Source: Thalassospira australica
GTDB taxonomy: Bacteria; Pseudomonadota; Alphaproteobacteria; Rhodospirillales; Thalassospiraceae
DNA: 64,000 nt
Direction: 5' to 3'
NCBI RefSeq assembly: GCF_000763295.1
Contig: NZ_JRJE01000031.1
Location: forward strand, 62,001-126,000
Shown here: piece after piece, positions 35,813 through 45,679 of the stretch
How positions within the stretch are numbered: position 1 is the stretch's first letter
Layout of the letters: every line of letters starts with the position of its first letter
Notes under the pieces: generated by a model
Databases searched by the model: none
What the model saw: only the letters and a program-made list of their open reading frames with translations
Told to the model about the DNA's origin: nothing
Program-made: the position numbers and the translations under genes

Positions 35813-36319
35813 ATGTCGTATAAGGCCCCAAGGATCGAGACTGAGCACCTTGTTCTTCGCTCCATGTCGATGGATGACTGGCCGGATTATGTCATAATGC
35901 TTTCTTCAAGTCGCGCAAAGCATATGGGAGGGCCATTCGATACGGCTGATGCGTGGAGTCTTTTTTGCCGCGATATCGCCCAGTGGAGTTTGTTTGGTTT
36001 GGGCTCATTGATGATTGATGAAAAATCCACGGGCCTGTGCGTCGGACAGGTCGGTATCAATTCCGGACCATTGTTCCCCGAGTACGAATTGGGCTGGATG
36101 TTGTATGAGGCGGCCGAAGGCAAGGGGATCGCGTACGAGGCCGCCATGACTACGCGTGATTGGGCATTCAATGTGCGGGGCCTGGAAACATTGGTCAGTT
36201 ACATTTCTCCGGCAAACGAACGGTCAATCAAACTGGCACAGCGCCTAGGTGCTGTGCTGGATCACGGTGCATTGCGGCCTGACTCGGATGATCTTGTTTT
36301 CCGCCATCCCGTGGCCTGA
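35813..36319 (+). CDS. GNAT-family acetyltransferase
   Basis: This 168-residue protein is of the RimJ/RimL GNAT type (acetyl-CoA dependent). IETEHLVLRSMSMDDWPDY is the typical N-terminal strand-helix, GQVGINSGPLFPEYELGWMLYEAAEGKGIAYEA includes the family's acetyl-CoA-binding region (usually Q/RxxGxG/A, here E-G-K-G-I-A), and SYISPANERSIKLAQRLGA is the signature C-terminal motif. It starts 7 bases after the DppC-type gene, with a GAGG just upstream, so it belongs to the same transcript. Substrate unknown; a protein or a small amine is possible. It converges with the next gene, leaving 6 bases between stop codons. Confidence 0.88.
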   Translation: MSYKAPRIETEHLVLRSMSMDDWPDYVIMLSSSRAKHMGGPFDTADAWSLFCRDIAQWSLFGLGSLMIDEKSTGLCVGQVGINSGPLFPEYELGWMLYEAAEGKGIAYEAAMTTRDWAFNVRGLETLVSYISPANERSIKLAQRLGAVLDHGALRPDSDDLVFRHPVA

Positions 36320-36325
36320 CGCGAG

Positions 36326-37183
36326 TTACTTCTTACGCAGCCACAGACTTGTTTCATGCGCACCGTTGGGCAAGTGGATGCCGTTGGCAATTGATTGTTC
36401 AACTTCATCGATCATGCGTGTTGTAGCATAGGCGCTTGACCACAAAATCTCGAACCCGCCACTGGCCAGAAGCGCCGCTACACCTTGTTGTTCATTATAT
36501 CCGCGCCATTGCCAGATTTCCGGGTAGTCATCAGGCAGGGTGATGTCATGGATATGAAGGATCGTCCCGCTTGGCAGGGTGGGGATCACGGATGAAAACA
36601 GCAGGTCAACATCGGTGCCCGGCATCAGGATGTGGCTTGAATCGATCGACAGGATATCCCCGCCTGTTAGGTGGGCAAAAACCAATGGATCGGCCTTTTG
36701 GACGATGGTGCGTTCAACCGTAATCGGGAGCTTGGCGATATCTGCACGCGGAGCCGGATCAATTGCATGAAAGGCTGTGTTCAGTTCAGCATCCTTGATC
36801 GCCCGGTAATAGAAACGTGTCGAATGGCCTGATCCGATTTCGATAATCTTGTCTGGGCGAAATTCACGGGTGAAGACATAGGCCATCATGCCATCCAGAC
36901 GTGGAAACCAGCTTTGTTGCCAGCGCGGATCGGGCGGGGTGGCATTGCCAAAACTTGCAAATGCTTCCGGATACTGGCCGGCCTTGGTCAACCACGCCTT
37001 CATTGTTGGCGCGGCATGATCCATCATGGTTTCGATCGCCGGGTACTTTGGGCGTCCTACGGCGGTCGCTGTCTCGCTGGCATAGCGGTAGGGGATGAAA
37101 TATCCGGCGGGGGAACTGCCGAACAATGTTTTCAAACCAAATTTCCAACGGCGCATTCTGCGAGAGAACGGCATGGAGGTCAT
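36326..37183 (-). CDS. SAM-dependent methyltransferase-like protein (Methyltransf_24 type)
   Basis: This 285-residue protein has a class I methyltransferase core with IIEIGSGHSTRFYYRAIKDA as the SAM-binding motif I, AFHAIDPAP as motif II, and DILSIDSSHILMPGTDVDLLF and ILHIHDI in later strands. It resembles methyltransferases often found in exopolysaccharide and rhamnan-type clusters. I start at ATG 37183 (MTSMPFSRR), preceded by AAGGGG, rather than a TTG at 37219. It faces the glycan/importer run on the opposite strand, so a functional link is only possible, not shown. Confidence 0.78.
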   Translation of the reverse strand: MTSMPFSRRMRRWKFGLKTLFGSSPAGYFIPYRYASETATAVGRPKYPAIETMMDHAAPTMKAWLTKAGQYPEAFASFGNATPPDPRWQQSWFPRLDGMMAYVFTREFRPDKIIEIGSGHSTRFYYRAIKDAELNTAFHAIDPAPRADIAKLPITVERTIVQKADPLVFAHLTGGDILSIDSSHILMPGTDVDLLFSSVIPTLPSGTILHIHDITLPDDYPEIWQWRGYNEQQGVAALLASGGFEILWSSAYATTRMIDEVEQSIANGIHLPNGAHETSLWLRKK

Positions 37184-37240
37184 ATTACGGCCCCTTTGAG
37201 TTAGGTTTTGCTTTCGCAATCTTTTTCATTGTTCATGCCA

Positions 37241-38443
37241 TCAGTCGCAGAAGGTCTGATCTTCGCCACGCCAACGGCGGATCAGCCAAATAGCAAACAT
37301 CAAGGCAATCAACGAGAACAGTGCCATCAGGTAATAGGTTTGTGCGCCGAATTGATCATAAAGCGGCCCGGATATCCAAATGCTGGTGCCCAAAAAGACA
37401 CCCATCGACAGTGTCGCCATCAAGCTTTGCGCAGATGTTGCCAATTGTTGCGGTATGGCCCGGGCAATGAAGCTGACAGCCGCAAGGTGAGTGATGCCAA
37501 AGGTCATTGCATGAAGCGGTTGCACCAGAATAATCAGCCACAAATTGTCGCTGGTCCCTAAGACAATCCAGCGGATAACGCCGCATATGGCACCAAGTGC
37601 GAACAACATTCCCGGATGTCTTCCGCGTACAAACCGTCCCGCAACGGCAAACAATGCGATTTCGGCGATCACGCCAATAGACCAGAAAACACCGATCATC
37701 TCATGGGAATAACCAACCGATTCCCAGTGTACCGACGCAAAGGCGTAATAAGTGCCGTGGGCACCCTGGGCAAATCCGATGCAGGCCAAATAAATCAGGA
37801 AAACCGGTTTGCGCAGCAGATACACCAGCGAAGAACCTGACCGCAATGGCCGATCCGTTTGTGGGTCCGGCATGCGGGTGGTGATGGCGAAGTTCACAAT
37901 TCCTGCAATGAACAACATCCAGACGATCCATTCGGTGGACGTCCCGTCCAAAACCCAACCCGCACCATAGGATGCCAATATAAAGGCAAGGGACCCCCAA
38001 AGCCGAACCCGCCCGTAATCAAGTTCACGTGCCTTGCATTCATGGATCGTGATGGTGGTGCCAAGCGGCAATAACGGCGAGAAGGTAAATCCAATGACCA
38101 CCGAAAGCCCGGCAAGCCACCAAAAGTTGCTGGAAACCGGGAAGGCGAGGATCGACAGGACATATATCCCGGCAAACCACAGCATCGGCGTTTTACGGTT
38201 GCCTGTGCGATCCGCCCGTTGGGCGATCAGTGGATCGGCAAAAACCCGCACCCAGTTTGGCAATGACAACAGGATTCCGATTTCCGCTGCAGACAACCCC
38301 TGTGCCTTAAGCCAAACCGGCCAATAGGGCAGGAATACGCCCTGGATCAAAAACAGCCCTGAAAAAAACAGCGCCAGAATGGTCGCAGTTCTCATTCGGT
38401 CGGGATCTTTGATTGGGGATGGTGTGGGGATTGTTGTATTCAT
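37241..38443 (-). CDS. MFS transporter, phenylpropionate/nucleoside permease-like
   Basis: This 400-residue protein has 12 hydrophobic helices. It opens with LALFFSGLFLIQGVFLPYWPVWLKAQGLSAAEIGILLSLPNW and has RVFADPLIAQRADRTGNRK as the loop 2-3 motif. Together these point to the HcaT-like branch of the major facilitator superfamily. The substrate is not predictable. Its ATG overlaps the mnmC stop codon by 4 bases, coupling it to tRNA-modification genes; this co-location is odd for a nutrient transporter but is a sequence fact. Confidence 0.85.
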   Translation of the reverse strand: MNTTIPTPSPIKDPDRMRTATILALFFSGLFLIQGVFLPYWPVWLKAQGLSAAEIGILLSLPNWVRVFADPLIAQRADRTGNRKTPMLWFAGIYVLSILAFPVSSNFWWLAGLSVVIGFTFSPLLPLGTTITIHECKARELDYGRVRLWGSLAFILASYGAGWVLDGTSTEWIVWMLFIAGIVNFAITTRMPDPQTDRPLRSGSSLVYLLRKPVFLIYLACIGFAQGAHGTYYAFASVHWESVGYSHEMIGVFWSIGVIAEIALFAVAGRFVRGRHPGMLFALGAICGVIRWIVLGTSDNLWLIILVQPLHAMTFGITHLAAVSFIARAIPQQLATSAQSLMATLSMGVFLGTSIWISGPLYDQFGAQTYYLMALFSLIALMFAIWLIRRWRGEDQTFCD

Positions 38444-40482
38444 GCCGTAACCTGTCGACGTTTAAGACCACGAACAAGGAACCGCGCCGGGTGGATGGCA
38501 TGCAATAGCGTTTGTTCCAAAGGCAGGGGCATATCGCAAATCTCACTGGCAAGGATTTCGGCCGCGATTGGGGTGGCGATCAATCCGCGGGCCCCAAATC
38601 CGGTACAGATATACACGCCTTTATGGCAAGGCGCACCGATATATCGCGCACCTTTCTTCCCCTTGTCTATGTCGTGATAAGCTGCAAGATATCGTTCAAA
38701 ATTCGGTGCGGGTCCGATTAGTGGCAAGTGATCTGTGGTTGTCGTGCGTAGCGACGCACGACCTTCAAGCACGGCAGGTTTAAGCTTGGCAGCAACATCG
38801 GGCAGGGCACGTGCTAATTGGGCAATATTTAACGCGTGATCACCTTCGCGAACATCCGTCTTCTCGTCACCGCGCTCGAAAGTTGCCCCAAATATATGCA
38901 CGCCATTTCGGGCCGGTGCGATGTAACCCTTGTGACTAAGCACGCATGATATTGTCGCGCCGTCGCCCGGTTCTGCGATTACGTTTTCAGGTATGTAACT
39001 GATTTGGCCGCGCACGGGACAAAGATGATCTGAAAGCCAGCGGGTTTGTTCAAGTAATCGGGACTCATAGGCACCAGCAACAATTACCGCGTCAAACGGG
39101 CCATATTGTTTGTCATCGTCGTCCGTCAGGATATTGCCGTCCTGTGTCTCGAGGATGCTTTTGATTGACGTCGACAGTCGGGTCTCAATGCCCGTTGAAA
39201 GCGCTCTCACCAGCGATGGCGGATTGACCCACCCGGCAGAGGGATAAAACACACCGCCAAACGACAAGGGCAGCCCGAACCGTTTTGAGGCCTGCTGTGC
39301 AGTTAAAGGTTCGGCAATGTCGGATTTGTCGGCAAGGCGCGCGATCAGACCATCAAGTCGTCCGCGTTTGCGTGCGCTGGTGGCAAGATCAATGACACCG
39401 CAAAATGCGGCGTCTACTTGCCCGGTATCGGCAAGGCGTTTGATTTTGCGATGGCTAAATCGATATCCAGCCTCGTAAAATCGCCCCATGATGGCGTTAT
39501 CAGCCGTTAGGTAAGGTTCAAGCATTCCAACCGGATTGCCCGATGCTGCGTTTGCAAGCTGATCAGCCTTTTCGAAAATGGTTGTGCTGCATCCGCGTTT
39601 TTTTAGTGCCTCTGCACAGGAAGCACCGGCAAGACCGCCCCCAATGATTGCGACCGATTTTACGTTGCCTGCTTTTGGCAGGTTAAACCAAGGTGCATCG
39701 GTCAGCGTAAATTTGCGTGGTTCATCCGTTAATTGTGTGCTGGCGGGCAGGGTCGCTGTGATCATGTCACGTTTGTAGCCAAACCCTTTGCGCTTGCTGA
39801 TTTCAAAACCGGCACTTTCCAAACCATCACGGGCAATACGTGCAGCGGTAAATGTTGCAAGGCTTGCCCCGCTGGGGGCGGAGGCCCTGGCAAGTGCCTG
39901 AAACAGGGATGCGTGCCACATATCCGGATTTCGGGACGGGGCAAATCCATCAAGAAACCAACAGTCAATATTGCCTGCATATTCCGACCAGCATTCAATG
40001 GCATCACCGATCAAAAGGGTGAGGGTGATGGCGCCGTCTGCCAGTGAAAAGCGATGCACGCCGGGCAACATGGTCTCATGCGGCCAAACATCAGCAAGTT
40101 GGATGGAATAGTCGGCTAGTTCCGGCCAACTTTGATGAGCACGGATTATTTCATCGCGTGAGAGGGGAAATTTTTCGACCGAAACAAAATGCAAGCGATG
40201 CGAACGATTTGGGTCATTGTCCCAACATTGCCATGCTGCGAGAAAGTTCAATCCGGTGCCAAATCCTGTTTCGCCAATGGTGAAATTTTCGACTGTTTGC
40301 CATGCATCAGGCAGGTTGTTGCCATCAAGAAACACATAGCGTGTTTCTGCAAGACCATCTTTTGGGTTGTAGTAAACATCGCCAAAATGCGGGGAGTATG
40401 GCACATCGCCATCGTGCCAGATGATCGCACCGGGTTTTTGTTGTTTTTTGGATGGCGTGTTTTGGCTTTGCTCTGCTGTCAT
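38440..40482 (-). CDS. mnmC: tRNA 5-methylaminomethyl-2-thiouridine bifunctional enzyme MnmC
   Basis: MnmC finishes the wobble modification mnm5s2U34 in tRNA: the C-terminal FAD domain removes the carboxymethyl group and the N-terminal domain methylates with SAM. The N-terminal part (about residues 1-245) shows [16 protein letters not shown] and [15 protein letters not shown]. The FAD domain starts near residue 270 with [22 protein letters not shown] and includes [11 protein letters not shown]. At 680 residues it has full length. It overlaps dusA (ATGA) and the MFS gene (ATGA). Confidence 0.95.
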   Translation of the reverse strand: MTAEQSQNTPSKKQQKPGAIIWHDGDVPYSPHFGDVYYNPKDGLAETRYVFLDGNNLPDAWQTVENFTIGETGFGTGLNFLAAWQCWDNDPNRSHRLHFVSVEKFPLSRDEIIRAHQSWPELADYSIQLADVWPHETMLPGVHRFSLADGAITLTLLIGDAIECWSEYAGNIDCWFLDGFAPSRNPDMWHASLFQALARASAPSGASLATFTAARIARDGLESAGFEISKRKGFGYKRDMITATLPASTQLTDEPRKFTLTDAPWFNLPKAGNVKSVAIIGGGLAGASCAEALKKRGCSTTIFEKADQLANAASGNPVGMLEPYLTADNAIMGRFYEAGYRFSHRKIKRLADTGQVDAAFCGVIDLATSARKRGRLDGLIARLADKSDIAEPLTAQQASKRFGLPLSFGGVFYPSAGWVNPPSLVRALSTGIETRLSTSIKSILETQDGNILTDDDDKQYGPFDAVIVAGAYESRLLEQTRWLSDHLCPVRGQISYIPENVIAEPGDGATISCVLSHKGYIAPARNGVHIFGATFERGDEKTDVREGDHALNIAQLARALPDVAAKLKPAVLEGRASLRTTTTDHLPLIGPAPNFERYLAAYHDIDKGKKGARYIGAPCHKGVYICTGFGARGLIATPIAAEILASEICDMPLPLEQTLLHAIHPARFLVRGLKRRQVTA

Positions 40483-41474
40483 GCAGACAGGGCCTCGTTA
40501 TCCTGTTCCGGGACAAGCGCCAATGCTTCGCGGACGACCTCAATCCCGGCACCCTTGCGATGTGCGTTCTCGCTAAGATATCTGCGCCATTGTTTGGCAC
40601 CACGCATTTGTTGGAAAATGCCCAACATATGACGGGTGACATGGCCAATGGTTCCATGTTCCTCGTTCAGGTGTTGTTCAATATAGGGCAACATGGCCTC
40701 AACGACCTGATGGCGGGTGCGTGGCCTTGTATCATCGCCATAGAACCGGCGGTCGACATCAGCAAGGATGTAGGGATTCTGATAGGCCTCGCGCCCGATC
40801 ATCACACCGTCAACATGTGCAAGATGTTGTTCGGTTTCATCAAGTGTCTTGATGCCGCCGTTGATCAGGATTTCAAGTTCCGGGAATTCCTGTTTGAGCT
40901 GATAGACCAGCTCGTATTCCAAAGGGGGAACTTCGCGGTTTTCCTTTGGCGACAGGCCCTTGAGCCATGCCTTGCGGGCATGGACGATAAAGGTTTTGCA
41001 GCCGGCCTCGGCAACCGTTTCGGTAAAGTGTTTAAGCGAAGGGTAGTCTTCCTGGTCATCAATGCCGATGCGGTTTTTAACCGTGACCGGGGCGTCGCTG
41101 GCCGAAATCATCGATTTCACGCAAGTCGCAACGATATCAGGTGTCGCCATCAGGCACGCGCCAAATGCGCCGTTTTGCACCCGGTCAGACGGGCAACCAC
41201 AGTTCAGGTTGATCTCGTCATAGTCGTATTCATTGGCAATGTCACAGGCACGCGCCAAATCATCCGGATCGCTACCTCCAAGTTGAAGTGCGACCGGATG
41301 TTCCGCATCATTATAACGCAGATGCCGGTCAACCCCGCCATGAATGATGGCACCGGTTGTGACCATTTCGGTATAAAGCAACGTATGGCGACTGATCTGC
41401 CGCAGGAAGTAGCGATCATGCCGGTCCGTCCAATCCATCATCGGGGCGACGGAAATACGCCGATTAACAGTCAT
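40479..41474 (-). CDS. dusA: tRNA-dihydrouridine synthase A
   Basis: DusA reduces U20/U20a in tRNA D-loops with FMN and NADPH. The protein of 331 residues starts [19 protein letters not shown] and has [24 protein letters not shown], whose cysteine is the catalytic acid. It also has [25 protein letters not shown] and INGGIKTL. The residues NREVPPLEY and the AWLKG segment fit DusA rather than DusB or DusC. I start at ATG 41474, with GGTAGGC upstream, rather than a TTG at 41495. It is the first gene of a dusA-mnmC-MFS run. Confidence 0.94.
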   Translation of the reverse strand: MTVNRRISVAPMMDWTDRHDRYFLRQISRHTLLYTEMVTTGAIIHGGVDRHLRYNDAEHPVALQLGGSDPDDLARACDIANEYDYDEINLNCGCPSDRVQNGAFGACLMATPDIVATCVKSMISASDAPVTVKNRIGIDDQEDYPSLKHFTETVAEAGCKTFIVHARKAWLKGLSPKENREVPPLEYELVYQLKQEFPELEILINGGIKTLDETEQHLAHVDGVMIGREAYQNPYILADVDRRFYGDDTRPRTRHQVVEAMLPYIEQHLNEEHGTIGHVTRHMLGIFQQMRGAKQWRRYLSENAHRKGAGIEVVREALALVPEQDNEALSA

Positions 41475-41618
41475 TTGCCTACCGTTTCTTATCAAAGCGG
41501 GGTGAAGAGGGTTGCTGTATTACAAGCGCGGTCTTTATATAGGTTCCGGGATTTAGGGTCAAAACCGTTTGCGTGATGCATGGCTGCATCCCGATGACAT
41601 GAAAGCACAGGATTTGAT

Positions 41619-41972
41619 ATGGTTACGATTTACGGCATCAAGAACTGCGATACGGTCCGAAAAACACTGAAATGGTTTGATGCCAAAGGCATTGAAAACA
41701 AACTTCATGATTTTCGTGCAGACGGGATCGATGCCAAGACAATCGAAGGCTGGCTTCACGAGGTTGGTGGTAAAACTCTGATCAACAAACGCGGGCCAAG
41801 CTATCGCAACCTGAGCGACGAGGACAAGGCAACGCTTGAACAGGGCGGGCCTAAGGCCTCTGAAGTTCTGGCAACCAACCCGACTGTGATCAAGCGACCG
41901 GTTGTTGATTTCGGATCAACCCGAATAGTTGCCTATGACGAGACACGTTGGTCGGAACTGGCAGGCGTTTAG
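41619..41972 (+). CDS. ArsC/Spx-family reductase-like protein (YffB type)
   Basis: This 117-residue protein has a thioredoxin-like fold of the ArsC/Spx/MgsR superfamily. IYGIKNCDTVRKTLKWFDAKGI is the YffB-style start with one cysteine (residue 10), and TLINKRGPSYRNL and IKRPVVDFG are matching later motifs. YffB proteins are not arsenate reductases by default; a glutathione-dependent thiol role has been proposed. No ars genes are nearby. The HAD phosphatase gene starts 11 bases after it. Function uncertain. Confidence 0.85.
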   Translation: MVTIYGIKNCDTVRKTLKWFDAKGIENKLHDFRADGIDAKTIEGWLHEVGGKTLINKRGPSYRNLSDEDKATLEQGGPKASEVLATNPTVIKRPVVDFGSTRIVAYDETRWSELAGV

Positions 41973-41983
41973 GGACAGTATTT

Positions 41984-42649
41984 ATGACAAAACCTGTTGT
42001 TCACGGCGTCATCTTTGATTGCGATGGCGTGTTGGTTGATTCCGAAAGCCTTGCCAATGAAGTCCTGACGGATTTGTTGTGCGATTACGGTTGTGCGATG
42101 GATTCCAAACAAACCCATGATTTCTTCATTGGTGGAACGCTTGCATCCGTCGGGCCCACGATGGCGCAAAAGTTTGGTGTGACCTTGCCTGATAACTGGA
42201 TTGAGGAATGTTATCAGCGCACTTTCGAGGCATTCCGAAACGATCTGAAACCCTTTGATGATCTTGATCAGATACTTGATCTGCTTGACCGTCATGCCAT
42301 TCCCATGGCGATCGGCAGTAATGGCCCGCATGAAAAGATGGATGTATCATTGGCCAAGGTCGGCTTGCGTGACCGTTTCCAGGGCCGGATTTGTTCGGCG
42401 CATGATGTTGAAAACCCCAAACCCCATCCGGATGTTTACTTGCTTGCTGCCGGAAAAATTGACGTGCCAATCAATCAATGCGTGGTGATTGATGACAGCC
42501 AAAGTGGCGTGCGCGCCGGTGTTGCATCCGGGGCAACGACCATAGGCCTTGTTGATATCACGCCAGAAGAACTTCTGCGGGATGCCGGGGCACATTATAT
42601 TGCACAGGACCACAAGGATTTGCTGGGGCTTTTGGAAAGCTGGCTATAG
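41984..42649 (+). CDS. HAD-superfamily phosphatase (beta-phosphoglucomutase-like)
   Basis: This 221-residue protein has motif I VIFDCDGVLVDSE (nucleophile and acid/base Asp), motif II in AIGSNGPHEK (Ser replaced at the usual T/S position is present), motif III lysine in ENPKPHPDVYLLAA, and motif IV VVIDDSQSGVRAGVASG. The alpha-helical cap follows motif I, as in subclass IA. All catalytic residues are present. Substrate is not predictable from sequence. ATG 41984 has AGGGACA upstream. A bidirectional terminator lies after it. Confidence 0.88.
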   Translation: MTKPVVHGVIFDCDGVLVDSESLANEVLTDLLCDYGCAMDSKQTHDFFIGGTLASVGPTMAQKFGVTLPDNWIEECYQRTFEAFRNDLKPFDDLDQILDLLDRHAIPMAIGSNGPHEKMDVSLAKVGLRDRFQGRICSAHDVENPKPHPDVYLLAAGKIDVPINQCVVIDDSQSGVRAGVASGATTIGLVDITPEELLRDAGAHYIAQDHKDLLGLLESWL

Positions 42650-42675
42650 GTCTGAACGGTTTATGCCGGAGTTCA

Positions 42676-42710
42676 AAAAACGGGTCACTGTTGCAGCTGG
42701 CCCCGTTTTT
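42676..42710. terminator. Bidirectional terminator between HAD phosphatase and ggt genes
   Basis: AAAAACGGG (42676-42684) pairs with CCCGTTTTT (42702-42710). A-runs and T-runs flank the stem on both sides, so it can end the plus-strand HAD transcript and the minus-strand ggt transcript. Confidence 0.8.
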
Positions 42711-42724
42711 TGTGCCAGTTAAGG

Positions 42725-44509
42725 TTATTCACCGATCACGATGCCTTCACGACGCGCATCCGCGCCACCAATCAAGCCGTCATCGGTCACCATGATCGCA
42801 TGAATGCCGGAATTGAGATCACGGATGTTGGTTTTAAAACCAAGCGCCTCAAGCGGGACGCTCAGTGCCTCTGCCGATGTGTTGGCTTCAATGTCATAGG
42901 TTCCAAACCGATTGACCAGATGGGGCATGTCGATTGCGGCCTGCGGGTGTTTTTGCCAGTCAATCATCGCGATAATGGATTGAGCAACATACCCGATAAT
43001 GCGCGAACCGCCTGGTGATCCTGTGGCAATAAAAGGCTTGTTATCCTTCATGACAATGGTCGGGGCCATTGAAGAACGCGGACGTTTGCCCGGTTCCAAA
43101 CGGTTGGCAATCGGGACCCCGTCCTTGTGTGTTCGGAACGAAAAATCGGTCAGTTCGTTATTTAACAAAAAGCCATTCACCATCAGACGTGAACCGAAAC
43201 CATTTTCAATGGTCGTGGTCATCGACACGACATTACCAAAGCTGTCGACAATTGAAAAATGACTGGTGCTTGGGAATTCGATGGCGTCGTCATCTGCAAG
43301 ATGCATGGCGTGGCTAAAGGATGGATGCCCGGGGGATACTTCATCAAGCGCGTCATCACGTTCAAGGATCTTTGCCCGGCTGGCCAGATAGTCTTGATCA
43401 AGCAATCCGTTTATGGGCATCGGTACATAATCTGTGTCGGCCATGTAACGCCCGCGATCGGCAAAAGCCAGACGTGATGCATCCCCGATCAGGCGCCAGG
43501 TTTCAGGCGCATCCGGACCAAGGCTGGAAAGATCAAACGGTTCAACCATTCCCAGAATCTGCCCGACGGTAAGTCCGCCTGATGATGGTGGCCCCATCCC
43601 ACAGACATCATATCCGCGATATTCTGCACAAACAGGGGCGCGTTCTTTGACTTCGTAATTGGCAAAGTCACGCAACGTCAGAACCCCTGGGTTCCACGAC
43701 GCGGACTGGACTTTCTCGACGATATCACGGGCAATGGTCCCGAAATAAAAGTTTTCAGTTCCATTTTGAGCCAAGTCGCGCAGTGTTGCCGCATATTCCG
43801 GGTTTTGAAGCAACGTGCCCGATGAAAGCGGTGCGCCATTAGGATCAAGGAAATAGTTTTTGGCGACCGGGTCACGCAACAGGTTTTCCTGATCAGCAGC
43901 AATCAGTGACGCAAGACGTTCGGAAACCTCAAAGCCATGATCGGCCGTGTTTGTTGCCGCGGCAAGGAGGGCCGGCCATTCCAGCTGACCCCATTTTTCA
44001 TGGGCAGTTTTCAAAAGTGCCGGTGTGCCGGGTGTTCCGACGGATCGCCCGCCGACTACGGCATCATAGAATTTCAACGGTTCGCCGTTCTCGTCTTGAA
44101 AAAGGGTCGGGGTTGCTGCCATCGGCGTTGTTTCACGACCATCAAGGGTGGTCAGTTGGCCCGTGCGTGCGTCGTAATAAACAAGGAAGGCACCGCCACC
44201 AAGGCCCGAAGATTGCGGCTCGACCAGGCCAAGCATCGCTTGGACGGCAACCATTGCATCAATTGCATTGCCCCCTTGACGCAAAACATCTGCCCCGGCC
44301 TTGGCGGCGTGGGGATTGGCAGCAGAGATTATCCAGTTTTTTGCTGTAACCGACTGACCGTGACCGGCGCTTGATACACCGCTTTCAGGGGCAAATGTAT
44401 CGGCTGCTTGTTGTGCGTTGGCGGAACCGGCGGTGATCGCAATGATGCCTGAAACCGCAAGGGTGGCAAATGCTACAAAATTTCGGGAAATCGTGACCTT
44501 GTGGGACAT
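42725..44509 (-). CDS. ggt: Gamma-glutamyltranspeptidase
   Basis: This periplasmic enzyme hydrolyses or transfers the gamma-glutamyl group of glutathione. A signal peptide lies at the N-terminus (from MSHKVTISRNF to AGSANA). The heterodimer processing site with nucleophilic threonine is in STSHFSIVDSFGNVVSMTTTIENGFGS, and the conserved PGKRPRSSMAPTIV and GSPGGSRI motifs follow. LGGGAFLVYYD is in the large subunit. I start at ATG 44509, where GAGGTTGG lies 6 bases upstream; the frame is open to 44590. The 594-residue length is usual for the family. Confidence 0.93.
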   Translation of the reverse strand: MSHKVTISRNFVAFATLAVSGIIAITAGSANAQQAADTFAPESGVSSAGHGQSVTAKNWIISAANPHAAKAGADVLRQGGNAIDAMVAVQAMLGLVEPQSSGLGGGAFLVYYDARTGQLTTLDGRETTPMAATPTLFQDENGEPLKFYDAVVGGRSVGTPGTPALLKTAHEKWGQLEWPALLAAATNTADHGFEVSERLASLIAADQENLLRDPVAKNYFLDPNGAPLSSGTLLQNPEYAATLRDLAQNGTENFYFGTIARDIVEKVQSASWNPGVLTLRDFANYEVKERAPVCAEYRGYDVCGMGPPSSGGLTVGQILGMVEPFDLSSLGPDAPETWRLIGDASRLAFADRGRYMADTDYVPMPINGLLDQDYLASRAKILERDDALDEVSPGHPSFSHAMHLADDDAIEFPSTSHFSIVDSFGNVVSMTTTIENGFGSRLMVNGFLLNNELTDFSFRTHKDGVPIANRLEPGKRPRSSMAPTIVMKDNKPFIATGSPGGSRIIGYVAQSIIAMIDWQKHPQAAIDMPHLVNRFGTYDIEANTSAEALSVPLEALGFKTNIRDLNSGIHAIMVTDDGLIGGADARREGIVIGE

Positions 44510-44595
44510 GCTACCAACCTCGCATTTGGGTTCGGGTTGGCCATGGTTCCAGAAATTTCTGACAAATGAAAGCAATCGTTGATTGCTCATAAAGG

Positions 44596-45432
44596 TCAGG
44601 CTGCCGTTTTGTTCCCTTTTTTACGCTGTTGGGTGACAAGATTGACCTCAAGCCATGCCAACATCGTTTCCGCTACCTCTACCCAGTTTTTATCAAGCAT
44701 CATGGCGTGATGGATGTCGTCGATCAAAGCATAGTCTGCACCATATCGATTGGCTGTATGGCGGGTAAGCTCACTTTGGATGATTTCATCATCGCGTGCC
44801 CCCATCACCAACATCGGTGGGACATTGTCTTTGGTCAGGAAAACGGGATTGCTGCCCATCATATCGGTAATCGCGCGCTGACTTTCGGTTTCAAGTCGGC
44901 CGAAATAGATCATGCCTTCATCTTCGGCGATATCAGGCGACAGCATCGCCCGGCCAAGGCGTTCGCGAAGCATCGTATGCGGGCCGATGGCCTGAAGCCA
45001 GAACAACTGGAAATACAAATCGGGCTGGGCAAGAGCCATCATGGTGTTGCTGGCAATAAGCCCTTCGGGGGGAACTGATGCCATCAGAACAGCGGCCTCG
45101 GCGGTATGGCGTTCAAGATATTTCTGAACGATGTACCCTCCCATTGAATGGCCGATCAGAACAGGTTTTTTGCCGAGGGTTTCAACAACTTCCTCAAGGT
45201 CCTCTACGTAGTCATCAATAGATGCGAGGCTACGAAGTTCGCGACCACCACTTCCGCCATGTCCGCGCAGGGAAAAGGCCACTGTTTCAAAGCCGCGATC
45301 GGCAAACCATGTCAAGAAATGTTCGTTCCAGCACCAGGCCCCGGTGTAAGCACCATGGACAAAAACAAGCGGGTGTTTGCTTTTGGGCTTGCCGACGGGG
45401 CTGCGGCGAAAGATTTCAAGTTCCTGGCTCAT
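44596..45432 (-). CDS. Alpha/beta hydrolase
   Basis: This 278-residue hydrolase carries the fold markers HPLVFVHGAYTGAWCW (oxyanion-hole loop), LIGHSMGGYI (nucleophile Ser in GHSMG), a late acid in ARDDEII, and the catalytic histidine in DDIHHAMML. No signal peptide is present. The substrate is unknown: esterase, lipase and epoxide-type roles are all open. It ends 87 bases upstream of ggt on the same strand and could be co-transcribed. It is divergent from the CRP-type regulator gene, with a palindrome in the shared upstream region. Confidence 0.87.
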   Translation of the reverse strand: MSQELEIFRRSPVGKPKSKHPLVFVHGAYTGAWCWNEHFLTWFADRGFETVAFSLRGHGGSGGRELRSLASIDDYVEDLEEVVETLGKKPVLIGHSMGGYIVQKYLERHTAEAAVLMASVPPEGLIASNTMMALAQPDLYFQLFWLQAIGPHTMLRERLGRAMLSPDIAEDEGMIYFGRLETESQRAITDMMGSNPVFLTKDNVPPMLVMGARDDEIIQSELTRHTANRYGADYALIDDIHHAMMLDKNWVEVAETMLAWLEVNLVTQQRKKGNKTAA

Positions 45433-45473
45433 GTCCGATCTCCTCGCGAAGCGGGATAAATGCGATTTAATGC

Positions 45474-45498
45474 CATGGTTGAAATGGTGTGAACCATG
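45474..45498. promoter_or_regulatory. Palindrome upstream of the hydrolase gene
   Basis: CATGGTT (45474-45480) and AACCATG (45492-45498) form a perfect 7-bp inverted repeat spaced by 11 bases, 42-66 bases upstream of the hydrolase start codon. It could be an operator in the divergent region shared with the regulator gene. Confidence 0.35.
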
Positions 45499-45679
45499 TT
45501 CGCATATGCAGCATGTTTTTGTCCATTGTCATGTAGGAACCCGGCTTTGCTCTAGCAATGATTGTCAGTCCGGTGTTGTTTGCTTATGATTGCCTCAAGG
45601 GACAAAGGAAATATGTGACAGGACGCAGAAACCCTGCTGTCCTGATAAAAACAACACCTTGTTGAAAAGCTTGGGGGAT

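Noticed and set aside
22904..36319. Ordinary capsule or O-antigen locus
   Set aside because: No flippase, polymerase, chain-length regulator, export proteins or initiating sugar-phosphate transferase are present, and the transporter is an importer type.
40452..41576. 374-codon plus-strand open frame over dusA
   Set aside because: Antisense shadow of dusA and the 5' end of mnmC, which have full-length motif-bearing products; no ribosome site and no family resemblance.
41619..41972. Arsenate reductase
   Set aside because: Only one cysteine in the YffB-style KNCDT motif and no ars genes nearby, so annotation as arsenic detoxification is not justified.
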